From Dietzia alimentaria 72 (GTDB lineage Bacteria > Actinomycetota > Actinomycetes > Mycobacteriales > Mycobacteriaceae), in NCBI RefSeq assembly GCF_000226215.1, contig NZ_AGFF01000007.1, positions 124,001 to 188,000 on the forward strand: a DNA stretch of 64,000 nt, read 5' to 3'. This document shows positions 55,041 to 61,429 of this stretch, one piece after another (positions within the stretch are counted from its first letter, which is position 1; every line of letters starts with the position of its first letter). Under the pieces are notes generated by a model. The model saw only the letters and a program-made list of their open reading frames with translations. It made no database searches and was not told where the DNA came from. A program made the translations under genes and the position numbers.

Positions 55041-56041
55041 CCTCCAGCTCCCGCCCGGTGCGCACCGCCGTGCCCGGACGTGCGAACACCGGCTACACCC
55101 GCGGCGAGCTGACGGTCCATCACGACCCGTCCACTCTGCACGCGGTCACCGAGTCGCTTCGCAAGGTCGGAAAGCAGATTACGCTCGTACCCACGATGGG
55201 GGCGCTGCACGCGGGGCACCTCGCCCTGGTGGAGGCCGCGCGCCGGACCCCCGGCTCGGTGGTCGTGGCGTCGATCTTTGTCAATCCGTTGCAGTTCGGC
55301 CCGGGTGAGGACCTCGACGCATATCCGCGCACCCTCGACGACGACGTGGCGCGACTGGCCGAGGCGGGGGTCGAGCTGGTCTTCGCCCCCAGCGCCTCGG
55401 CCATGTACCCCGACGGCCCCCGCACTACCGTGCAACCCGGCCCAACGGGTGAGATCCTCGACGGCGCGTCCCGCCCCGGCCACTTCGCCGGGATGCTCAC
55501 CGTGGTGGCCAAGCTGTTCAACATCGTGGCGCCGCACCAGGCGTTCTTCGGGGAGAAGGACTATCAGCAGCTCGTGCTGATCCGACAGATGGTCGCAGAC
55601 CTGGACATGGATGTGCGCGTGGTGGGCGTTCCCACGGTCCGCGAATCCGACGGACTGGCGATGAGTTCTCGAAACCGCTACCTATCGCCGGACGAGCGAG
55701 AATTGGCCACCGCGATCAACGCGGCCCTCGTCGCGGGCACATTCGCCGCCAAGGGGGGCCGTCAGGCCGTCGTCGACGCCGCCGCGGCGGTGCTGGCGGA
55801 GCGTCCGCAGATCTCGATCGATTACCTCGAACTCCGCGCCGGCGACCTCGGCGAGCCTCCGGTGGAGGGCCCGGGCCGTCTCCTCGTGGCCGCGCGGATC
55901 GGCTCCACCCGGCTCATCGACAACGTGGGGGTGGCCATAGGGACGGGCTTCCTCGAAGCGGCCGAGGCGACGGTCGCCGCCCAGCAGGCTGAGATGGCCG
56001 ATGACCTCGCCGCTGCCCCCGATCTCGCAGCAGACTCCTAG
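55037..56041 (+). CDS. panC: Pantothenate synthetase
   Basis: The 334-residue ATP-dependent ligase joins pantoate and beta-alanine. [17 protein letters not shown] contains the HIGH-like motif, [18 protein letters not shown] binds pantoate, and [17 protein letters not shown] and MSSRNRYLS complete the ATP site. There are about 35 extra N-terminal residues compared with the E. coli enzyme. The ATG at 55037 overlaps the upstream stop (ATGA). It corresponds to Rv3602c. Confidence 0.97.
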   Translation: MTSSSRPVRTAVPGRANTGYTRGELTVHHDPSTLHAVTESLRKVGKQITLVPTMGALHAGHLALVEAARRTPGSVVVASIFVNPLQFGPGEDLDAYPRTLDDDVARLAEAGVELVFAPSASAMYPDGPRTTVQPGPTGEILDGASRPGHFAGMLTVVAKLFNIVAPHQAFFGEKDYQQLVLIRQMVADLDMDVRVVGVPTVRESDGLAMSSRNRYLSPDERELATAINAALVAGTFAAKGGRQAVVDAAAAVLAERPQISIDYLELRAGDLGEPPVEGPGRLLVAARIGSTRLIDNVGVAIGTGFLEAAEATVAAQQAEMADDLAAAPDLAADS

Positions 56042-56054
56042 GAAGGCCTGTCAC

Positions 56055-56480
56055 ATGCAACGCACGATGCTCCACTCCAAGATCCACCGGGCCACCGTCA
56101 CCCAGGCCGACCTGCACTACGTCGGCTCCTGCACCATCGACGCCGACCTCATGGACGCCGCCGACCTGCTCGAGGGACAGCAGATCGACATTGTCGACAT
56201 CAACAACGGCAGCCGCCTGACCACCTACGCCATCACCGGCGAGCGCGGCTCCGGCGTCATCAGTATCAATGGTGCCGCCGCCCACCTGGTGCACCCGGGC
56301 GACCTGGTGATCATCATCGCGTACGGGATCATGGAGGACGCCGAGGCGCGGGCCTACAAGCCGCGCGTGGTGTTTGTCGACGGCGACAACCGCAAGCTCA
56401 CCGAGGGCGACGACCCCGCGAATGTCCCCGAGGGCTCCGGGCTCAAGAACCCGCGCGTCCCCGCCCCCGCCGCGGTCTAG
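56055..56480 (+). CDS. panD: Aspartate 1-decarboxylase
   Basis: The 141-residue proenzyme makes beta-alanine from aspartate. It self-cleaves between Gly24 and Ser25 in [12 protein letters not shown] to give the pyruvoyl cofactor. Lys9 and Tyr22 of the family are present. An extended C-terminal tail (about 25 residues after [12 protein letters not shown]) resembles the mycobacterial form, whose tail is a site of pyrazinamide-resistance mutations. It begins 13 nt after panC. Confidence 0.97.
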   Translation: MQRTMLHSKIHRATVTQADLHYVGSCTIDADLMDAADLLEGQQIDIVDINNGSRLTTYAITGERGSGVISINGAAAHLVHPGDLVIIIAYGIMEDAEARAYKPRVVFVDGDNRKLTEGDDPANVPEGSGLKNPRVPAPAAV

Positions 56481-56497
56481 TCGACGGGACACCAGCC

Positions 56498-57268
56498 GTG
56501 CTCCTCGCCGTCGACGTAGGCAACACCCATATCCGGCTGGGCGTCTTCCCCACCGATGGCGGCCCGCTCGAGCGCACCTGGAGCATGCGGACCTCGCCGT
56601 CCGTCACCTCCGACGAACTCGCGTTGACGATCCGCGGCCTGCTCGGGGACTGCGCCCAGCAGCTCAGCGGTATCTCCGCGATGTCCGTGGTGCCATCCGT
56701 CACCGGTGAACTCCGGAAGATGGCCGCCGACTACTGGCCGGGACTGCCGGCCGTGGTCGTGGCGCCCGGGGTGAAGACCGGGGTGCCGCTGCTCGTGGAC
56801 AATCCGCGGGAGGTGGGATCCGACAGGGTGGTCAACGCGCTCGCAGCCCACACCCTGTTCGAGGGCCCCGTCGTCGTGGTCGATGTGGACACCGCGACCA
56901 CGGTCGACGCCATCTCCGCGCGCGGCGAGCTGCTCGGCGGGGCGATCGCGCCGGGGATCGACATCTCCGTCGACGCACTGGCCGAACGCGCCGCGGCCCT
57001 CCGCAAGATCGAGGTCGTGCGCCCCAAGGGAGCGCTGGGTAAGAACACGGTCGCCGCGCTGCAGGCCGGAATCGTCATCGGGTTCGCCGGTCAGATCGAC
57101 GCCCTGGTCGACCGACTGCGCACCGACGTCGCCGCGCTGGCCGACGCCTCCGTCGTGCTCACCGGACTGCGCGCCGACGTGGTGGCCGAGGAGTCACGCA
57201 CCATCACCGACGTCGAGCCGGAACTCGCACTCGAGGGGCTTCGGCTGGTGTACGAGCGCAACTGCTGA
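56498..57268 (+). CDS. coaX: Type III pantothenate kinase
   Basis: The 256-residue kinase of the ASKHA fold phosphorylates pantothenate in the first step of CoA synthesis. Phosphate-binding loop LAVDVGNTHIRLGVF opens the protein; VDVDTATTVDAIS and GGAIAPGIDISVDAL are the other family motifs. GTG at 56498 is 17 nt after panD. It closes the pantothenate group, as does Rv3600c. Confidence 0.95.
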   Translation: MLLAVDVGNTHIRLGVFPTDGGPLERTWSMRTSPSVTSDELALTIRGLLGDCAQQLSGISAMSVVPSVTGELRKMAADYWPGLPAVVVAPGVKTGVPLLVDNPREVGSDRVVNALAAHTLFEGPVVVVDVDTATTVDAISARGELLGGAIAPGIDISVDALAERAAALRKIEVVRPKGALGKNTVAALQAGIVIGFAGQIDALVDRLRTDVAALADASVVLTGLRADVVAEESRTITDVEPELALEGLRLVYERNC

Positions 57269-57317
57269 GCTCGTCGGTGGCGTGCGCTAGGTCCGCGACG
57301 CGCGCCCCTTCCGCAGG

Positions 57318-57389
57318 TTGCTCACCTTCAGCGTTTTGCACACCTTCAGCGTGACGACACGCCGACCCGATCACGCTGAAGGTGAGCAA
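57318..57389. repeat. Intergenic palindromic repeat with three CACCTTCAGCGT units
   Basis: TTGCTCACCTTCAGCGT (57318-57334) is perfectly inverted at 57373-57389. A second, overlapping match CACCTTCAGCGTGA (57341-57354) pairs with 57371-57384. Two direct copies can thus compete for one inverted partner. It lies between coaX and the end of ygiD and may act as terminator or be a dispersed repeat. Confidence 0.7.
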
Positions 57390-57525
57390 ATGCGCGGGCA
57401 CGGTGTGGCAGGGGCTTGCGGGGGTGCGGGCGTGGTGCGGAGACGGTGCGGCCGCCGCGAAGCCGTCATAGCCGCTGCTCCCGGTGGCTGTTACCGCTAG
57501 CTGGGGCCGAGACGGCGCCGGCGCG

Positions 57526-58317
57526 TCAGGCGGCCGAGCGGTAGCTCGTCATGGAGACGGAGCCCCAGGCATAGCCCTTGCTGAACGCGTCCAGCTTCTC
57601 CCCGGACGCGGCCGCCATTCCGGCGGTGTAGAGCAGGGGCAGGAAGTGGTCGGCACTGGGCACGGCCAGGCGAGCGTCCGCGTGGTCGGTCAGTGCGAGG
57701 GCGTCCTCGGGGCGCTCGGTGAGCAGTTCCTGGGCGTGGTCGTCGAAGCGCTGTGCCCAGTCCATTCCCTGGTCGCCGCGGCTGGGATCGACCGCGGCGA
57801 GATTGTGGACCACGTTGCCACTGGCCAGCACCAGCACGCCGGAGTCGCGCAGCGCGGACAGCTTGGTGCCGAGGTCGAAGTGATAGCTCGCCGGCTTCGA
57901 GGCGTCCACGGACAGCTGCGCCACGGGCACGTCGGCGTCGGGGAAGACGTGCGTGAGGACGGACCAGGTGCCGTGGTCCAGGCCCCAGGAGTCCTGGTCG
58001 GCGCCCACCCAGGTGGGCTTGACGGCCTCGGCGACCTCGGCCGCGAGTTCGGGTGCGCCGGCGGCGGGGTACTCGAACTCGTTGAGCTCGCGGGGGAAGC
58101 CGTAGAAGTCGTGGATCGTCCTGGGCGCGGCCATCGCGGTGACGGCGGTCGCGTTGATGTACCAGTGCGCCGAGACGGCGAGAACCGCGCGCGGTCGCTC
58201 GGGGAGCGAGTCTCCGAGGGCCGCCCACTGGCGGGTCCACTCGTTCTGCTCGAGGGCGTTGAGGGGGACGCCGTGCCCGACAAAGACGGCGGGCTGGCGC
58301 TGGTGCAATGTGGGCAT
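57526..58317 (-). CDS. ygiD: Extradiol-type dioxygenase, YgiD/DODA family
   Basis: The 263-residue protein belongs to the class III extradiol ring-cleavage dioxygenases related to plant DODA and E. coli YgiD. Candidate metal-site His residues are in FVGHGVPLNA, AVSAHWYIN and ASGNVVHNL, and a later HFLPLLYTAGMA contains the fourth conserved His. AGGAGATCCC gives a strong ribosome site for the ATG at 58317. It is divergent from the rhodanese-type gene across a region with a long palindrome. The natural substrate is unknown; L-DOPA cleavage is known for homologues. Confidence 0.92.
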   Translation of the reverse strand: MPTLHQRQPAVFVGHGVPLNALEQNEWTRQWAALGDSLPERPRAVLAVSAHWYINATAVTAMAAPRTIHDFYGFPRELNEFEYPAAGAPELAAEVAEAVKPTWVGADQDSWGLDHGTWSVLTHVFPDADVPVAQLSVDASKPASYHFDLGTKLSALRDSGVLVLASGNVVHNLAAVDPSRGDQGMDWAQRFDDHAQELLTERPEDALALTDHADARLAVPSADHFLPLLYTAGMAAASGEKLDAFSKGYAWGSVSMTSYRSAA

Positions 58318-58434
58318 GGGATCTCCTTCGATCTATATGCATGATGCATCAACTACCTGATATGCGCTAGTCCCGAGGCTGAAATGGGGGAGGGGTGAGG
58401 GTGGTCGGCCGGGACGGTTTCCCATGGCCCTTGA

Positions 58435-58458
58435 AGTAGGTAGACCGGTCTGTCTACT
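58435..58458. promoter_or_regulatory. 24-bp palindrome, candidate TetR-type operator
   Basis: AGTAG-gt-AGACC|GGTCT-gt-CTACT is a 24-bp dyad with two mismatched base pairs and a perfect AGACCGGTCT core. It lies between divergent ygiD and the leader/rhodanese genes, 10 bp before the ATG of the leader frame, where a repressor could block both promoters. The regulator is not adjacent. Confidence 0.7.
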
Positions 58459-58467
58459 ATGGGTGTC

Positions 58468-58590
58468 ATGACCACGCGACGAATGCCCCCGGCCGGCCCG
58501 GCGACATCCGCGCGCGTGCAGCACTGGTGTCCCGGGTCGGCAGCCCCCCTCAGCCCAGCCGTCACCATCCACTCCGGGAGCCCCGCATGA
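58468..58590 (+). CDS. Possible 40-residue leader peptide upstream of the rhodanese-like gene
   Basis: An ATG 10 nt downstream of the palindrome opens 40 codons (MTTRRMPPAGPATSARVQHW at the start, one Cys) whose TGA overlaps the rhodanese ATG as ATGA. The exact overlap hints at translational coupling and a leader function. No clear ribosome site is seen for the first ATG, so it may instead be untranslated leader. Confidence 0.35.
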   Translation: MTTRRMPPAGPATSARVQHWCPGSAAPLSPAVTIHSGSPA

Positions 58591-58994
58591 CCATCACCTT
58601 CTCCGCCACCATCACCACCACGATCACGGCCACCGAGTACCCCTCCGCGGTCCGGGCCGGCGCTCTCGTCGTGGATATCCGCTCCCGCACACAGCGTGAG
58701 CGTCAGGGCGTGCTCGCGGGTGCGGTCGCCGTGGAGGCCCGTCCCGTCGTCGACCTTCTTGATCCGGGATCGGCCACGCCGCTGGCCGCGGTCACCGAGG
58801 GGCGCGCCGTGGTCCTGGTCAGCGACGACGGACTGGACGCCGAACTGTTCGCCCTCGAGCTGCATTCCCGCGGCGTCGACGAGGTCCGGGCCGTGGACGG
58901 CGGGCATGACGCCCTGCGCGCCACCCGGGCCCTCGGGCTGCTCGCGAACGCCGAGCACCTCCTGCGCGAGCGGTCGGCCATCTCGGCCCACTGA
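58587..58994 (+). CDS. Rhodanese-fold protein lacking the catalytic Cys
   Basis: The 135-residue protein has the rhodanese layout: GALVVDIRSRTQRERQGVLAG (the DxR start of the domain) and AVVLVSDDGLDAELFALEL followed by GVDEVRAVDGG. The position of the active-site Cys loop after the VVLV strand is SDDGLDA, with no Cys. The whole protein lacks Cys, so sulfur transfer by persulfide is unlikely and a regulatory or binding role is more probable. An N-terminal Thr/Ile-rich strand (TITFSATITTTITATEY) is unusual. CGGGAG precedes the ATG. Confidence 0.75.
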   Translation: MTITFSATITTTITATEYPSAVRAGALVVDIRSRTQRERQGVLAGAVAVEARPVVDLLDPGSATPLAAVTEGRAVVLVSDDGLDAELFALELHSRGVDEVRAVDGGHDALRATRALGLLANAEHLLRERSAISAH

Positions 58995-59037
58995 CCCGAT
59001 CGGGTCCACGGGTTCGGCTCCGCGGCCCCCGGGCGAC

Positions 59038-59043
59038 TATCCT
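59038..59043 (+). promoter_or_regulatory. Candidate -10 box of lysS
   Basis: TATCCT ends 8 nt before the lysS GTG. A GGAAG between could serve as a ribosome site, but a leaderless start is possible. Confidence 0.35.
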
Positions 59044-59051
59044 CGGAAGCC

Positions 59052-60683
59052 GTGACCGACTCGACTCCCGCCGCGACCGGGGCCGTCCAGGACGAGCCCG
59101 CCGACGACACTCCTGAGCAGCTGCGTATCCGCCGTGACAAGCGGCAACGCATCATCGACTCCGGAGTGCAGGCCTATCCCGTTGAGGTACCGCGCACGCA
59201 CGGACTTCAGGAGATCATCGCGGATCCGCGGTTCGTCGAGCTGGCAGCGGGCGAGGAGACCGACGTCGAGGTGTCCGTGGCCGGCCGCGTGCTGTTTGTC
59301 CGGAACACCGGCAAGCTCTGTTTCGTTCGGCTGCAGGACGGCGTGGACCCCGCCGCCGACCCCTCAGTCGAGGTGGCGGAAGGGGAGGCCGGTCCGTTCT
59401 CCCCGCAACTGCAGGTGATGCTGTCGCTGGCCAATGTCGGCCAGGATCGGCTGGACGCCTGGAAGCACGACGTCGATCTGGGCGACCACGTGTCGGTGAC
59501 CGGCCGGGTGGTGCGCTCGAAGCGTGGGGAACTGTCGGTCATGGCCGACTCGTGGGTGATGGCGGCGAAGTCGCTGCGTCCCCTCCCGGTGGCGCACAAG
59601 GAGCTGAGCGAGGACACCCGCGTCCGCCAGCGCTACACCGATCTGATCATGCGCGATACCGCACGGCGCAACGCGATCACCCGGATCAAGGTGGTCCGCG
59701 CACTTCGGAACTCGCTCGAAGCCCGCGGGTTCCTCGAGGTGGAGACGCCCATGCTGCAGACACTTCACGGCGGCGCGGCGGCCCGACCGTTCGTTACGCA
59801 TTCCAACGCACTCGATCTGGACCTGTACCTGCGTATCGCCCCTGAGCTGTACCTCAAGCGCTGCGTGGTGGGTGGCATCGAGCGCGTCTTTGAGATCAAT
59901 CGGAACTTCCGCAACGAGGGCGTGGACTCCTCGCACAGTCCCGAGTTCGCCATGCTCGAGACCTACCAGGCGTACGGGGACTACGACACGGCCGCCACCA
60001 TGATCCGCGAGGTCATCCAGGAGGTGACCCGCGAGGTGTTCGGTTCCACCACGGTCATCCTCGCGGACGGCTCCGCGTTCGATCTGGGCGGCCAGTGGCG
60101 TGAGATGAAGATGTACCCCTCGCTCAACGAGGCATTGCAGCGCAAGCACCCCGAGCTAGTCACGGGCGGCGCCGAGACCGTGACCGTCGATTCCACCGTC
60201 GAAGAACTCACCGTATTGGCGGGCAAGGTCGGCCTGGACGTGCCCAAGGGTCAGGGCTGGCTCCACGGGAAGCTGGTCGAGGAGATCTGGGAGCATCTGT
60301 GCGCTGACCAGTTGGAGGGCCCGGTGTTCGTCCGGGACTTCCCCGTCGAGACCTCACCGCTGACGCGTGACCACCGCACTGATCGCGGAGTGACCGAGAA
60401 GTGGGATCTCTACGTACGCGGGTTCGAACTGGCGACCGCCTATTCAGAGCTCGTCGATCCGGTGATCCAGCGTCAGCGCTTCGAGGACCAGGCGAGACTG
60501 GCCGCGGCGGGCGACGACGAGGCGATGGTGCTCGACGAGGATTTCCTCGCCGCGATGGAGCAGGGCATGCCGCCCTCGGCCGGCCTCGGCATGGGCATCG
60601 ACCGCCTGCTCATGGCGCTGACGGGCCTGGGCATCCGAGAGACCATTCTGTTCCCGATGGTCAAGCCGCTCCCGCGGGACTGA
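59052..60683 (+). CDS. lysS: Lysyl-tRNA synthetase (class II)
   Basis: The 543-residue enzyme charges tRNA-Lys. An OB-fold anticodon domain (about 72-175) precedes the class II core: motif 1 ([19 protein letters not shown]), motif 2 ([20 protein letters not shown]) and motif 3 ([15 protein letters not shown]). GTG at 59052 begins a short acidic N-terminal extension. It matches Rv3598c in context after coaX, although ygiD and the rhodanese gene have come in between. Confidence 0.97.
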   Translation: MTDSTPAATGAVQDEPADDTPEQLRIRRDKRQRIIDSGVQAYPVEVPRTHGLQEIIADPRFVELAAGEETDVEVSVAGRVLFVRNTGKLCFVRLQDGVDPAADPSVEVAEGEAGPFSPQLQVMLSLANVGQDRLDAWKHDVDLGDHVSVTGRVVRSKRGELSVMADSWVMAAKSLRPLPVAHKELSEDTRVRQRYTDLIMRDTARRNAITRIKVVRALRNSLEARGFLEVETPMLQTLHGGAAARPFVTHSNALDLDLYLRIAPELYLKRCVVGGIERVFEINRNFRNEGVDSSHSPEFAMLETYQAYGDYDTAATMIREVIQEVTREVFGSTTVILADGSAFDLGGQWREMKMYPSLNEALQRKHPELVTGGAETVTVDSTVEELTVLAGKVGLDVPKGQGWLHGKLVEEIWEHLCADQLEGPVFVRDFPVETSPLTRDHRTDRGVTEKWDLYVRGFELATAYSELVDPVIQRQRFEDQARLAAAGDDEAMVLDEDFLAAMEQGMPPSAGLGMGIDRLLMALTGLGIRETILFPMVKPLPRD

Positions 60684-60687
60684 ATAT

Positions 60688-60711
60688 CGCGGCCGCGAGG
60701 ATGCGGCCGCG
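60688..60711. terminator. Bidirectional hairpin after lysS
   Basis: CGCGGCCGC (60688-60696) and GCGGCCGCG (60703-60711) pair over a 6-nt loop, filling the 30-bp gap between the convergent lysS and membrane-protein genes. Confidence 0.75.
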
Positions 60712-60713
60712 GG

Positions 60714-61325
60714 TCAGTCGTGAATGTGGTCGGGGTGGTTGGCGGGTGCTCCGCCGGTGCTGTGGTCGGGGTCCGGGTGGTGGTGCGGCCGCGCCTCCTC
60801 GCGATCCGGCAAAACGTACTCCGCTGAATGCGCCGCCCACGCCGATCCGGCCGTGATCAGGACGAAGCCAAGCGCGGCCAGGTACGGCCCGAATGTGACC
60901 GTCGCTCCCGTGGGTAGGCCGGAGAGCATGGGGTCGGATGCTCCGGTGGAGGAGAAGAGGATCCAGACGAAGGTCAGGTGTGCCGCTAGCGCACCGAGTG
61001 CGACGACCGCGGCCGATGCCGCGAAGGCCCCGAGCCTGGTGGCCGCGGTGACTATCACGAGGAACAGCAGGACCAGTAACCCTAGGAACAGGACTGGTGC
61101 GACGCTGCGAACATCGACGATCTCGGTGATGTCCAGGGCTGAGAGGCTCGCTCCCGATCGCGTGGAGAGCCACGGCAGGTAGAGACTTACCAGTGCCAGG
61201 CCCAGACCGGCCACGGCCACCAGCGCGCCGAACCGGTTCTTGAGGTGGGGGATGAGTCGGGTGCGTCCCCGGGTCCTGGTGGGCAGGGCATCCCGGTGGG
61301 GTGCGGGAGGTGTGTAGGCGGTCAT
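60714..61325 (-). CDS. Four-helix membrane protein, unknown function
   Basis: The 203-residue protein has a basic N-terminus (about 1-30), helices at about 32-52, 73-98, 100-123 and 142-162, an extracytoplasmic loop (TRSGASLSALDITEIVDV) and a His/Asp/Pro-rich C-terminal tail (HHHPDPDHSTGG, HPDHIHD) that might bind metal. The ATG at 61325 has GAAAGGGTG upstream; a longer frame to 61487 has no ribosome site. I do not recognise the family. It is co-directional with, and downstream of, hrpB. Confidence 0.75.
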   Translation of the reverse strand: MTAYTPPAPHRDALPTRTRGRTRLIPHLKNRFGALVAVAGLGLALVSLYLPWLSTRSGASLSALDITEIVDVRSVAPVLFLGLLVLLFLVIVTAATRLGAFAASAAVVALGALAAHLTFVWILFSSTGASDPMLSGLPTGATVTFGPYLAALGFVLITAGSAWAAHSAEYVLPDREEARPHHHPDPDHSTGGAPANHPDHIHD

Positions 61326-61429
61326 CGCGATCACCCTTTCGGTACTGGGCACGCTTGTGGCGTGTATCACAGCATAGGCGTGATCTCGCCAAATATCTAC
61401 CGCATGCTGAGCCGTTGTGGTAGAGCGGT

